DNA of 64,000 nt, taken from Aradus depressus. Lineage: Eukaryota > Arthropoda > Insecta > Hemiptera > Aradidae. The translations under genes and the position numbers were made by a program. Under the pieces are notes generated by a model. It was not told the DNA's origin, did no database searches, and worked only from the letters and a program-made list of their open reading frames with translations. Position 1 is the stretch's first letter; each line of letters starts with the position of its first letter. The stretch lies in assembly GCA_963662175.1 (NCBI GenBank), contig OY759221.1:28569027-28633026 (forward strand), written 5' to 3'. Shown one piece after another: positions 10,490-21,170 of the stretch.

Positions 10490-10640
10490 CTAAATTGTAG
10501 AATTTCTGCCAAGCTTTCGGCACTGAGTGTGCCTTCTTCAGGGCTTGTATTGACAAACTCACTGATAATTTATAATGTCAACACAGACCCTGTAGAAGAC
10601 ACACTCAGTGCCAAAAGCTGGCCAGAAATTCTACAAGTTT
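10490..10640. repeat. inverted repeat carrying two hammerhead-like motifs
   Basis: The left arm, 10494-10545, and right arm, 10585-10635, are inverted copies (tgtagaatttctgcc...; ...ccagaaattctaca). On the minus strand the left arm reads CTGAAGA (10541-10535), a GGCAC/GTGCC 5-bp stem, then GAAA (10518-10515). The plus-strand right arm has CTGTAGA (10590-10596) with a decayed stem and ccaaaag in place of GAAA. The arrangement resembles inverted Penelope terminal repeats, but no Penelope coding sequence is adjacent. Confidence 0.5.
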
Positions 10641-10659
10641 GTTTTTATTTTTTAATTTG

Positions 10660-10775
10660 AAAAATAAGTTTTTTTTATTTATTTACTCTAACAACTGCCG
10701 ACGTAATGATTGTATCGACATAGGACAATAGATACATTCATTCTATCAGAAGTTATCGTGTTCACAGACACACAC
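10660..10775. repeat. repeat B fragment
   Basis: Short piece with aactgccgacgtaatgattgt and atacattcattctatcagaag; boundaries uncertain. Confidence 0.6.
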
Positions 10776-10879
10776 ATGTTGGCCACCTGCTGCTTATGGC
10801 GTTGCGTATGACCTAGTGAGGGTGGCGTGCTGACGATTAGGCGCCTTGGCATACTTCACCCCACGGAAGGAACCTACAC

Positions 10880-12290
10880 AATATCGATCCTTCCACTCGC
10901 CCTCATATCCTTAAACCTAGCTCTCTCATTATTTTCATTCACATACTCATTCATTATTTTTCTTCCATGATTTACCTCTTCTCTCTCTTGTTCTCTCTTC
11001 TTAATTTTCGGTATCTCTCTTCGTTCCTGGCCCATGCTTCCACTCATTCCAGCCTTCATATCCTACCCTCTTTTCCTTAATCTCTCTCTCTATCATCCAC
11101 TGTTTCACATACATGCCTCTTCTCTATCTCTCTCAGTCTATGCCCCTCTTTTTTTTTTTTTTTTTTACGCAGGATCATTCATCCTTTTTCCTCCTTCATG
11201 CCATACCTCTTCTCTCTCTTGTTCTCTCTTCTTTATTCTCGGTATCTCCCATCGTTCCTAGCCCATGCTTCCACTCATTCCAGGTTCGTATCCTACCTCC
11301 TCTTCCTTAATCTCTCTCTCTCATCCACAGTTTCACACACCTCCCTCTTCTCTAACTCTCTCAGTCTATACGCCTCTCTTCCTTTTTTTTATACAGACTG
11401 ATTTATTCTCTTTTCTCCTTCCTCCTCTCTTTTTCCCGTTTCTTGCACGCTTCTATACCTACTTTTTCCAGCCTCCATTCCTTCTCCAAGTGTTTCTCTC
11501 AGGTTCATTTTCGGCATCTCTCTTCATTTCTTGTACACACTCCTACTTTTTCCAGCCTTCCTAGGCTCATTCATTCTCTTTCCTTCTTCATGTGTTACCT
11601 CTTTTCTCTCTTTTCCTCTCTTCTTCATTCTCGGCACATTTCTTCGTTTCTTACACATTCCTACTTTTTCCAGTCTTCATATCCTACCTCCTTATTCGTT
11701 TCTTGTTCACACTCCTACTTTTTCCAGCCTTCCTAGGCTCATTCGTTCTCTTTCCTTCTTCATGCGTTACCTCTTTTCTCTCTTTTCCTCTCTTCTTCAT
11801 TCTCGGCACATTTCTTCGTTTCTTACACATTCCTACTTTTTCCAGCCTTCATATCCTACCTCCTTATTCGTTTCTTGTTCACACTCCTACTTTTTCCAGC
11901 CTTCCTAGGCTCATTCGTTCTCTTTCCTTCTTCATGCGTTACCTCTTTTCTCTCTTTTCCTCTTTTCTTCATTCTCGCCACTTTTCTTCGTTTCTTACAC
12001 TCCTACTCTTTCCATCCTTCATATCCTACCTCCTTATTTTCCTTAACCTCTCTCTTTCTATCATCCGCAATTCCACATACATGTCTATTGTGTCTCTCAG
12101 TCTATGCGTCTTTCTTCCTTTTTTTTACACAGGTTCATTCATCCTTTTTTACTTTTTCCCTTTTGTTTTCTACCTCTCTGTGTCTCTTTCTAGAGTTCAC
12201 ATAAGTACACATTCCCAAGTACACATTCTATCCCTACCCTTATTCCTTTGTTAACAAGCTCATTAATTCTCCTTTCTCCTTCCATGATTC
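10880..12290 (+). repeat. 1.4-kb polypyrimidine satellite-like tract
   Basis: The plus strand is overwhelmingly C and T. Internal order exists: the phrase cccatgcttccactcattcc recurs with a spacing of 231 bp (11031 and 11262), and ctaggctcattc recurs at 11571, 11733 and 11905 (spacings 162 and 172 bp). Long open frames here, up to 220 codons, reflect the lack of A-containing stops and not genes: the proteins are only Ser, Phe, Leu, Pro, His. The opposite strand is a purine tract. Confidence 0.9.
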
Positions 12291-12439
12291 ACATCTATCA
12301 GGTCGTACAGTAATGTCAGTTTCTGTTCTGTGTAAGATAAAAAGTAATAAGAAACATATTGTGTTAATTTTGAATCAATGATGTATAATATTTTTAAAAA
12401 ATTTTTTGGATATTGATTCAAAAAATAAAACCACATTCT

Positions 12440-12740
12440 ACCTTTTTTTTTTTTTCCAATGCTTAGATCATTAAAAAATAAAACAAATGATAAATAGGCT
12501 ACCTCCTCCCAGAAGGCGAAGTCTGAGTTTGGGAGAAGGAGCAGTCAGCTAGGACTGTACAATCGCTGTTAATAATTAAACATATTATAGAGAGAAGAAA
12601 TACAAAAAAAGAGAAAGAAAAAAATTAATAAATAAATAAAAAATGGTATCTTTAGTAAAAAAAATAATAAAAATAAATAAATAAATGAGAAAAGAAAAAG
12701 TGACTAAAATAAGAAATATTCTCGAAATATAGAAGAAAAG
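12440..12740 (-). repeat. repeat E, copy 1
   Basis: Reverse complement of the insert at 16635-17063: both share aaatgataaataggctacctc, gagcagtcagctaggactgt and gagaaaagaaaaagtgacta. In the orientation of the 16.6-kb copy the element ends in an A-run, so it is probably an A-tailed retroposon of unknown type. Confidence 0.65.
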
Positions 12741-12744
12741 TAAA

Positions 12745-13770
12745 ATAAAAATTTTTGAATAATGAAGTGCTGATAGAATGAACCTGACAACCCGGAGACC
12801 TGGCATTGAATTTTAACCGAGTGAGAGACAAGACAAGTGGACACGAGTAGGGAGAGAAGAGAGCAGAACAGAGCGTCGTGCTAGTCAGAATAGGATCTTC
12901 CAATGTATCCATCCGCTGACTAAATAGACAGTTTAGGAGACACCAGAACAAATGGATATCTGAAGGGACTATTTCGAGAGAATACGATGCTAGACTTATT
13001 ATTTCCCAACTCAGGTAGTGTAGTTTTGTAGGCTCTCTTGGCAACGTGAACTCCACGCCTTTTGACCAGAGAAGGACATTTATTCTTCCCAAATTAGCAT
13101 CAAACAGTCAAATTGTTCGCAGAAGAACTATTCTGTAATTCCTATTGATAATTCCTTTTATGTTTCTGCAAACTGTGATGCTGTGAAATTAGGAGAGTTT
13201 AATTAATTTGACAAGAGGCCTAGTGTGGAGGCCTTGGAGGTTCAATGGCTTTTTTATCACGACAGTAAGCGCAATTTAAAAACAAAACGGTGAGTCAAAA
13301 CAAGAAGAACGCTGAGCCAAGGCAGCTGAGCTGATTTTGCGGAGAAGGTGAAGAGAGTTGGAGTCCTTTAAAAGATATAACAACTGTGGCACCGATATCC
13401 AGTCCTGGATCCCAGGATGCCCTGTCATGCTGATCCTCGACCTCGACATTGATCCAGGAAAACTGTAATAACTGCTAGTGTAATGAATGTATCAAATACC
13501 TGGCTGGCTATTTGGGAGATGTTCCGGTAGATGTCTCAGCAGAGGGCACATCTCCACAACTTTCTATTAGTTTCAGATGAACAGTAGCTTCAACATATTC
13601 ATTTGTTTGTCCTAACAAGCTTGAAGTTAAGAAAAATTCTAAAAGACTAACATTACCTGTGGCTTTATTTTAATTTTAATTTAACCCAGGGTTAATATAA
13701 GTATTGCGTTCTTTTTGTTATCAGTTATTGAATATATATTTATAATTCGTTATCGAACTCCTTGCTGTAA
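12745..13770. other. no gene recognised
   Basis: About 1 kb of mixed composition. Reading frames are short and carry no recognisable motif. A repeat B phrase (aactgctagtgtaatgaatgtatca) occurs at 13470-13495. Confidence 0.5.
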
Positions 13771-13775
13771 GATAA

Positions 13776-14272
13776 TCATATATATAAAGCTGAAAATGTC
13801 TGTGCGTTGTACCGCTATAACTCACGAACGGCTTGATGGATTTGATTAATTTTTTTTTAAATTTGTTCCTCATCGTCTGTGGAAGGTTATAGGCGTATTA
13901 GTACCTCAATATCTGGTCCATCCCAGCATCCACCCACGCAATCTTTGTAACTCAAAAACCACTGCAATGATTAATGAGGAATCTTTTTGAATAGATAAGT
14001 TTTATCTACCGGAAGGTTAAGGTCTATTTTTTAATCAACCCCTGGTCCATCCCAGCATCCACTCACGCCATCTTTGTAACTCGAAAACCATTGCAACGAT
14101 TAATGAGAAATCTTTTTGAATAAATTAGTTTTAGCTCCAAAGCTAGCGTTACTACAGTTGAATGACTATAAGCCTTATTCCGTATGAATACTGTCGAGGA
14201 ACTGAATAGCCTTATAGGAGATATTGGGAGAAAAGTCAAAGTTCCCCTGGCAACGCCGGGTATTACTGCTAG
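13776..14272 (+). mobile_element. non-autonomous Helitron-like element
   Basis: The 5' end is TCATATATATAAAGCTGAAA; the 3' end is a GC hairpin (CCC-T-GGC-AAC-GCC-GGG, 14245-14260) followed 8 nt later by CTAG at 14269-14272. The element lies between A and T. TC...hairpin...CTRR between A and T is the Helitron signature. An internal direct duplication of about 95 bp (ctggtccatcccagcatcca... at 13913 and 14043) is present. About 497 bp with no Rep/helicase. Confidence 0.7.
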
Positions 14273-14289
14273 TTCTTTATAAGCAATAA

Positions 14290-15130
14290 AGTTATTCATT
14301 CATAATGAATGTATCGACATGAAATTTCATATTTAAATTCATAAACCCATAAGAATGGCCCCTTTCAATTTCCAGTGAAATCGGCCGAAGGAAAGAAGGG
14401 CATTAGTGGGTATCTTAACACAAAAACTCTATATGTGCTGATGTAATAAAATTCAAAACCCCATAAGGACGACGCCTATTAATTTTCCACGATATCAGCC
14501 GAAATTTTTTTTTATAATTTTTGGAATCAGGATGTCGGGAAACATTCTTATTTTCCTGATCTGTTACATCACACAGCTTGTGATATTATGTCAGACATGT
14601 GTGAAATTTAGACATACGTTGTTGAAGCTAGTGTTAAGGCGATGAACACGTTTTTCATGTCATTAACATAGATACGAGCTACTGTGTAAACTTGGTTACC
14701 TGCTTGTTAACATCTCAAGTTTTTAATTGAGTTTGTTCAAAAGAGAGACTTCGACAAACTTTTTACTCCCCCCCAGCGGAGTATAGAGAAAGTTATGTAA
14801 TCGTTGAGAAATTCGTTGTTTAGTTTTCAACGGAATTTCATGTTTTCCGCCCTGATTCCAAAAATGAAAAATTAATTAATCAATTATTCCGCAAAAAATT
14901 AATGTGCCGTCTTTATGGGGTTTTGAATTCACACAAGAAATTTTGTGTCGTGTTACATCCAATACAACGGTAGTCATTAGAGTTTTTGAGTTAAGCCACT
15001 CCCCTCATCCCCCTCTTCTTTTCGGCCGATATGGCTGAAATTTCGCAGGTTAGGACATATTTGAATTTTGACTTCAAATATGAAATTTCATGTCAATTTA
15101 TTTATTACATCGGCAGTTATTGCGGTTTTT
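14290..15130. repeat. interspersed repeat B, two facing pieces
   Basis: 14290-14545 is in plus orientation (gtatcgacatgaaatttcat, cgatatcagccgaa). A second copy starts at 14770 with cccccccagcggagtatagag and agttatgtaatcg, then passes into reverse-orientation landmarks (gtcaatttatttattacatcgg at 15090). The 14550-14765 gap has nothing recognised. Confidence 0.65.
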
Positions 15131-15147
15131 GTATCGCCCCAGATGAG

Positions 15148-15308
15148 ACGAAAAGCGATGATGATTCCGAGCCTGTACGATGTCAGTTACTCTTTAAAGA
15201 TCCCTACCCTAGACTCCTAGACCATGACCACCATAGACGAAAGAGCGCTCTGGTAGTAGGCGATATGACCTCACAGTTAAAGCTCGGACATGTCACAATA
15301 ACTAACTT
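15148..15308 (+). mobile_element. tRNA-derived SINE, 5'-truncated copy
   Basis: Body only, from gcgatgatgattccgagcct to cggacatgtcacaataact; ATAACT-tail subfamily. No tRNA-like head. Confidence 0.8.
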
Positions 15309-15354
15309 TAAATTTTCAACTTTCTTCTCCAGAAAGACCTCTTCTCTAGCAAGA

Positions 15355-15400
15355 TTCCACCTGAAGATGTCAGTTTACTGACGAAACTAGTCATGGTTTA
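15355..15400 (+). ncRNA. hammerhead-ribozyme-like motif
   Basis: CTGAAGA (15361-15367), one T, a perfect 5-bp hairpin GTCAG-TTTA-CTGAC (15369-15373 with 15378-15382), GAAA (15383-15386), then ACTAGT able to form the two-pair minimal stem III, and C at 15392 giving the GUC cleavage triplet. Stem I is weak: three pairs (CCA with TGG) beyond a C.A mismatch. The extra T after the core departs from the strict consensus. Self-cleavage is an inference. Confidence 0.45.
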
Positions 15401-15589
15401 ATAAATGTTCGACTGATACCTTTTATTACTTATTTTATAGTAATAATTCATTCTGTTTTAAATTTTCACTCGAAAAATTTTTTATAGTGGGTCCAAATCT
15501 ATAATGATGGGATATTTAATTTTATATGCGGCGGGATTATAATGCATTGCCAAAGTGGCCCACAAGATAATTTTGGTTGGCCAACAGTA

Positions 15590-15660
15590 GCGATGAGATA
15601 AGAGCATTGGGTACTTAAGTCCCTAGGTGCACACAGTATATTACCCAACCCACCATGACA
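15590..15660 (+). pseudogene. LINE 3' UTR fragment
   Basis: gataagagcattgggtactt and aagtccctaggtg match the 3' ends at 10110-10405 and 19350-19805. Confidence 0.6.
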
Positions 15661-15904
15661 TTAACTGTTGGTTTACTCAGTTAATAACTGTGTGACAGAG
15701 CGGCATTTCATTAGAGATACTGAAATAAGTGTTCACTTGACGGTTCCTTTGTGATAACAGATATCAGTTAAATGTGTGTATAGAGATACACTTCATTTGA
15801 AAGCTTCAAGTGTCCCTCTTCTTGTCAGTCGAGCCACTCCAGAGGCGATAAGAAGACGAGGATTGTCCTGGGCACATGGAGCATCTGTTTCTATCTGTAT
15901 AATA

Positions 15905-16085
15905 AAAGTCGGAGGTGAATCACCAGCAACGAACTTCCTCAGCACGAATTAATCGATTAAGTGCTTGCTCTCCCTCCAAAACCAATATACTGTTAGGGGT
16001 AAAAATACTCTTACTAAATTTTATGTCGATACATCGGCAGTTATTTTTTCGTGTAACCCTTCCCTTTGGGTGAAAATCATTAGGT
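15905..16085 (-). repeat. interspersed repeat B fragment
   Basis: Starts with the 3' hairpin end in reverse (aaaagtcggaggtgaatcac), then acttcctcagcacgaattaa and aaaaatactcttactaaatt; joins a SINE at 16090. Confidence 0.75.
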
Positions 16086-16089
16086 AAGT

Positions 16090-16270
16090 TATTATGACTC
16101 ATGCCCGGGCTTTAACTACGAGGTCATATCGCCTACTACCAGAGCGCTCTTTCGTCACTCTAGTGGACATGAGCCCGACTCTACTATATGTTGACTACCC
16201 TAAATTTTTATTCACCCAGGGTAAGAGGTCTTCAATGAGAGTACCTGTATCATACAGGCTCGGGACCTTT
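16090..16270 (-). mobile_element. tRNA-derived SINE, truncated copy
   Basis: Reverse-complement body from attatgactcatgcccgggc to acaggctcgggacc. The tRNA-like head is missing. Confidence 0.85.
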
Positions 16271-16486
16271 TATAATTACTCTTTATTTTTCCGGTGGGTT
16301 TGGGCATCAAAAATTCGATGTTGATTTTTTACTGGAATTTCCTATTTTCCAGATTCCAAATATGAAAAAAATAATTTCTGTGCATCTGTGAACACGATAA
16401 CTCCCAATAGAATGAATGTATCAACACACAATTTTATATCTGAATTCAAAACCCTCGATCGAAGGGAAGACTGTTAGGAGTAAAAA

Positions 16487-17190
16487 TGCCCGGGCATTTA
16501 CTACGAGGTCATATCGCCTACTACCAGAGCGCTCTTTCTTCACTCTGGTGGACAAGGGCCCGACTCTACTATGGGAGTCTTAAATTTTAACTAACCTACA
16601 TTTTTATTCATTTAGAGCAGGGATCTTTAACGAGAATATTATTTATTTTAGTCACTTTTTCTTTTCTCATTTTTTCTTTTTACTAAAGATTCTATTTTTA
16701 TTTATTTATTTTATTTTATTTTTTTCTCTTTCTTTTTTTCTATTGCTTCTCTACATTAGTTTCCTTTATTCTTAGCGATTCTTCTATCTTAATATGTACC
16801 TACTTTATACCTATTACTCGAGTCACTGTCATGTCCATACTCATTATTATTGTTGATTATATCTAAGTATATATATTTGCTTTTCTATTGATATATTATT
16901 ACTATTGATATATTCAAAGATAGAATAATATGTTTAATTATTAAGCGACGTACAGTCCTAGCTGACTGCTCCCTCTCCCTCACAACGTCCCCTGGGAGGT
17001 AGCCTATTTATCATTTGTCTTATTTTGCAAAGATTTAAAGGTATTGAATAAAAAAAAAAAAAAGTATCTGGCATCGTATAGGCTCGGGACCATCGCTTAA
17101 CGTCCCATCCGAAGGACGGCGTGCTTAAGTTTATTTTACCTCCCAGATAAAATAAACTAAGGGCCTTGGCCACTGAGCTACCAGCGCCCT
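16487..17190 (-). mobile_element. tRNA-derived SINE split by a nested insertion
   Basis: The family body runs from 16487 to 16634 (ending tctttaacgag) and resumes at 17064 (gtatctggcatcgta) through the head to accagcgccctc at 17190. Without the insert the copy is about 275 bp. Confidence 0.85.
16635..17063 (+). mobile_element. repeat E, A-tailed insertion inside a SINE
   Basis: A 429-bp block within the SINE, ending in an A-run (17050-17063). It matches the reverse complement of 12440-12740. The A-tail and the clean position inside another element argue for retroposition. No clear target duplication and no ORF of note. Confidence 0.65.
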
Positions 17191-17515
17191 CATTAGGTAT
17201 ACATTGATACTATCACAGACACACACACATTTTTACTTCCCAAGCCAGTATTGGGGAAATAATTTAATCGGTCAAAAATTCGATATTGATTTTTCACCGG
17301 AATTTCCTATTTTCCAGATTAATAATTCAAAATTGAAAAAATAATTTCTGTGCATCTGTGAGCACGATAATTGCCAATAGAATGAATGTATCAACACGAA
17401 ATTTTGTATGTTAATTCAAAACCCTCGATCGAAGGGAAGGGGATTAATTCAAAAATCCCAATAACTTCCTATACAAATCCATTTGTCTACACAAAAAATT
17501 TAGTGTGAGGACTTA

Positions 17516-18341
17516 CCCAAATGGAAATTTCAAATTCGCCCGTCAATGGTCCAATACTGGCAGTAAACTGTCGACCGTTGACTGCCGATCGTCGGCGCGA
17601 TGTTGGGAAAAGAACGCTAATTGACCTTGCGCCAGAACTGGCAGTCGAGCATAGGCGCAACGTTGGGCCTATAATTGGCCGACTATATTAGTTAATTATC
17701 GATATAATATATTCGGCCAATGCAATAATTATAATTATTGTAAATACCCCAGTGATTCCATCAATTACCAATAAAAAACAACATTTTTTATTGAAAAACG
17801 TCCTTTTATTTTACTTTTCTATAGAATAATAATGTATACATTATTATTTAAGAATATCATTACTCTTGTGAAGCTGCAAAACAAAAACGTCTTCAGAATC
17901 GAAAGTATTTATTTTTATACTCAAGTTAATACAACTGACTCTGAAATTCTCATTTTCGGAAAACAGTATGGAGTATCACGAGATCTTTTCGAATATCCCT
18001 TGCCGTCGCGAGAAGTAGGTGTGATGATTATAGAAAAATTTGATAATAACAAGTACGTGTTTAAACTCAACGATATAACTACCAAATGTATATATACGAA
18101 AGTTAAAGATAGTCGAGTAGCGATCACATTGTTGCATTAAACAATTCACTTATAAGTGAATATATACATTTGTATTGTATGATTCAAAAATATAAAGTAA
18201 ATGCGATTTTCATGATGCTATATTTAGTACTAAATTATTCATTGTTATTAATATAACTGGATGGCGACCTTTGATTGCCAGTACTGGCCCAGGCTTGGGC
18301 CATTTATAATGATCGGCGAAACCTGGAAATTTCCACCTGGG
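17516..18341. mobile_element. TA-flanked DNA transposon with a captured or residual ORF
   Basis: An 826-bp element with terminal inverted repeats CCCAAATGGAAATTTC (17516-17531) and, from the right end inward, CCCAGGTGGAAATTTC (18341-18326), flanked by TA on each side (17514-17515, 18342-18343). It interrupts repeat B. Secondary inverted pairs occur inside (tactggcag near 17555; ttgccagta near 18278). The superfamily cannot be assigned from these ends alone. Confidence 0.7.
17832..18140 (+). CDS. uncharacterised 102-residue ORF inside the TA element
   Basis: This is an intact frame of 102 codons within a TIR element. The sequence is rich in hydrophobic and basic residues and includes FGKQYGVSRDLFEYPLPS, then a Lys/Asp-rich stretch ending ITLLH. 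No catalytic motif is visible, and I do not recognise the family with confidence; the tail loosely recalls the C-termini of transposon-associated insect proteins. A pyrimidine run ending in AG (17808-17823) lies just upstream of the ATG and could be a splice acceptor, making this a last exon. It may equally be the remains of a longer transposase or a captured host exon. Nothing shows that it is expressed. Confidence 0.4.
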   Translation: MYTLLFKNIITLVKLQNKNVFRIESIYFYTQVNTTDSEILIFGKQYGVSRDLFEYPLPSREVGVMIIEKFDNNKYVFKLNDITTKCIYTKVKDSRVAITLLH

Positions 18342-18459
18342 TAGGAGCCCTATTGAATAATAGCTCAAACGGTGGAGTGGTTTTGGAGAGGAAGCGAAAA
18401 GTTAATTGATAAATTCGTTCTGGGGAAATACATTACCTGTTATTCACCGACGACTTTTC

Positions 18460-18800
18460 TATAAATATTTTTTTTATTTATTTATTATTATTTTTCGTTT
18501 TTTTCTTTTCACGACAGACCCTCGACTCCCCTCAACATTGAAAATGAATTTAGTTCATATTCTGACTAAGGCCAGCATTGCGGGATTTTTAATCATAAAC
18601 TAACTCCATGAGGGAAGTTGGCTAAAGTTAGAAATTAACTCAAATATATACAAGAGGCACAGGCTTGAGAAGACAATAAGAAAAGGTAAGCTCATATTGT
18701 TGGAAAACCACTTGGCAACTTTTAATAATGTCTGCCAGAAGCTGTTCTGTTCCTTCCACCTCTTGGGGCTCTGCTGACTAGCTGATCTATTGGTTTATAA
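18460..18800. other. no gene recognised
   Basis: A T-rich stretch followed by mixed sequence; no repeat landmarks or motifs found. Confidence 0.5.
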
Positions 18801-18804
18801 CAAA

Positions 18805-19290
18805 AGTAGTTGGTGAATCAATGACGATGTATTTCCCCAGTTGTAATTAATTAAGTTGTCTCTCTCCAACCAAGAGACAGGTTTGGGAAGACGTTTTTGG
18901 AATCAGGAGTTCGGAAAACATGAAAAGTCTATATCGAACTTTTCACCGATTAGTTAACTTCTCTTAGCTGGAGAAGGGGAAAAAAAATATATATCCGGCC
19001 ATGTAATTTCCCAGCATTAATTAATCAATTAATTATTTGCTCTCCCTCCAAAATCAGTTACCGTTTTGGCTATAAATCAGTAGACTTAAATAGGGGCTTC
19101 TGAATCCTCATATTAAATTTTGTGTCGATACATTTAATACATTAATTACATTGGCAGTTATTATATTTTTCAGTTGTGCCCCCTCTTTTTCATTTTCCTT
19201 TGGCCGGTATGTCTCAAAATCAGTAGGTCCTTATGGGGGTTCTAGATACACCTATACAATTTTGTATCCATTCTACCGGGAGTTATTGTG
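18805..19290 (-). repeat. interspersed repeat B, minus-strand copies
   Basis: Two reverse copies abut: 18805-18970 contains both ends (gtgaatcaatgacgatgtat and gattagttaacttctcttagctgg), and 18990-19290 carries gcccatgtaatttcccagc, aaatcagttaccgttttggc and attacattggcagttatta. Confidence 0.7.
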
Positions 19291-19349
19291 TTCATAGACA
19301 AACAAGCAGTTAGGTCATTTTATTTCCCCACCTATAGGGAAGCGAAGTC

Positions 19350-19805
19350 TTTCAGTGCAGTCATGGAGAGAAAAAACCATATGCAAACAGTCGAAGATGT
19401 TCCTGGGAGGGGAGTCCAAGGTGTTGAAGGATGGGATCCTGAACCTCAAAAGGAACGAGCTTCGGCAACTAACTGGAGTTCTCACACGACTCAAGGACAA
19501 TCCCACCTGTGACAGATGCGGAGAAGATTACACACTTCCTGGGTATATGCTCGGAATATGCTCGAACGAGATTTCATATTTTTGGCAAATATGTAATCAC
19601 AGAGGAGGATTTTAGAAGACTGGACCATGGGAGCATTCTCAGATTCTTTAAGGAAACTGGGAGACTGAATACTTCATGAAGGACTTGGTTTAGGTAGTAT
19701 AAACAAACAGGTAACAAGGCAATGTGGAAGCCCAGCACTTTTAGGCAAGGGATAAGAGCACTGGATGCTTAGGTCCCTAGGTGTAAAACACCAGCCCACC
19801 ATATA
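19350..19805 (+). pseudogene. LINE RNase H domain fragment with 3' UTR
   Basis: Frames give NELRQLTGVLT then DNPTCDRCGEDYT, the end of a LINE RNase H domain followed by the CxxC-type tail (C..C.....E). They continue as a degenerate copy of the 10110-10405 tail (SILR.F.ET). Frameshifts separate the pieces. The 3' UTR (gataagagcactggatgctt, aaacaccagcccacca) is well preserved, so the element was recently enough mobile to keep it. Confidence 0.65.
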
Positions 19806-19809
19806 TATT

Positions 19810-20110
19810 ATATATGTAATCCGTCATAAATTCGATGCGGAGTTTTAAACGGAATATATTTGCCAACCTCCAGATTTCAAATATAAAAAAAAAAACATGC
19901 TTGTCTGTATGTCTGTGTGTGTCTATGAGTACGATAACTCCCGATAGAATGAATGTATCGGCATGAAGTTTTATATGATAATCCATAACTTCTAATGGCG
20001 ACACCTATTGATTTTTCAGGAATGCAAAAAGTTACTTGATTAATTCGATCTGGGGAAGTAGAAAACATGAAATTCCGGTGATAACTCAACATCGAATTTC
20101 TAACCGATTA
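19810..20110 (+). repeat. interspersed repeat B copy
   Basis: Landmarks aaattcgatgcggagtttta, gataactcccgatagaatga, cacctattgatttttcagg, then a reversed 5' end (accgattacataacttcccc). Confidence 0.8.
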
Positions 20111-20114
20111 CATA

Positions 20115-20450
20115 ACTTCCCCTATACTCCGTTGTACTAGCCTCACTAGGTACTAAAGAGGACCTATTATATTTTCCCAGTACTATTAAAATCCTTATTA
20201 AATTTGAGATAACAAATTGGCTGGAGTGGCTATGCCTTCCTGGAGCCTCCTAATCTGATCACCGGAGTCCCCTGCATTATAACAGGAAAAATATTTACCT
20301 CTCAAATTGGTTTTTCAGCCTGTCCCAGGTTATATTTTTTTTATTACATCCGATGATTTACTTTGGTTTTATCCGTGGCACTTTAGTTTATCTTTGGGGA
20401 CCATTCGTGATCCTGTTTAATTTATTCTCATGTATTCTCTCGTTAGCTAC
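20115..20450. other. no gene recognised
   Basis: No motif or repeat family recognised on either strand. Confidence 0.5.
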
Positions 20451-20561
20451 TTCCCCAGCTGTATGAGGTATAGAGGAAGTTATTTAATCAGAAATGTTTA
20501 GTTTTTAAATAAAATTTAATTAAAATACACAATTTCTTTGTCAAACTTCACTATATATTCT

Positions 20562-20610
20562 CAAATACTCAACTAGTTTCGCCGTGTTAAGGCATTATCA
20601 AGAGTCACTT
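20562..20610 (-). ncRNA. hammerhead-like motif in inverted Penelope terminal repeat
   Basis: Inverted copy of the motif at 21171-21212, with the same sequence on the minus strand. Confidence 0.4.
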
Positions 20611-20676
20611 ACAAACTGTCAGAATTGGTTGACAGGGTAGAAGGTACAGTTATGGAGGGGGTTTTTAGGTAATGAC

Positions 20677-20799
20677 CACTTTTGAATTTACTGGAAGCGG
20701 TAGAAATAAATAAACTGAACAAAAATAATGATATTGTAATGCTAAATGAACAAATAGAACTGAACCATTCCCCCCTTCTTAATTTAAATATCAAGTAGC
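20677..20799 (+). pseudogene. Penelope-like polyprotein, last 40 codons
   Basis: Open frame to the stop at 20797-20799. It reads LLNLLEAVEINKLN, then MLNEQIELNHSPLLNLNIK and stop, the extreme C-terminus downstream of the GIY-YIG endonuclease in Penelope-like proteins. The reverse transcriptase and the endonuclease catalytic residues are absent because of 5' truncation. It is nearly identical to the minus-strand remnant at 7405-7622. Confidence 0.7.
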
Positions 20800-21170
20800 T
20801 AAGAGTCTGATGATTGTAGAAATGTTTTGCCAACTGACATTCAGAGAACACTATAATTTTCATTTGATGTTTTAATTTGTCTTTAAATTCTATGTATTTG
20901 TTTTTATTCACTTTAAATTATATTTTACATTTATATAATTCATGAGTCATACCTATATAAATACCAACACTTTACTGTTAGATTCGCTTTATTAGATTTT
21001 ATATATATATTTTTTTCTTTCTTTTTTATTTTATATTTATTATTATCTTGTAAATATATGTTTATTGGAATGTATAGAGTGACAAAAACAAGGGATTCCC
21101 CGTCATTACCTAAAAACCCCCTCCATAACTGTACCTTCTACCCTGTCAACCAATTCTGTCAGTTTGTAAG

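Larger units (their letters stand above)
17225..18455 (+). repeat. interspersed repeat B, copy split by a TIR element
   Basis: 17225-17513 carries the 5' part (acttcccaagccagtattgg, aaaaattcgatattgatttt, gataattgccaatag); 18344-18455 carries the 3' part (gctcaaacggtggagtggtt, gaaaagttaattgataaattcg, ttcaccgacgact). The two meet without loss if 17516-18343 is removed. Confidence 0.8.

Noticed and set aside
11034..12254. Overlapping plus-strand ORFs of up to 220 codons
   Set aside because: They lie in the polypyrimidine tract; the predicted proteins are only Ser/Phe/Leu/Pro/His and mirror DNA repeats. Lack of stops is explained by lack of A and G.
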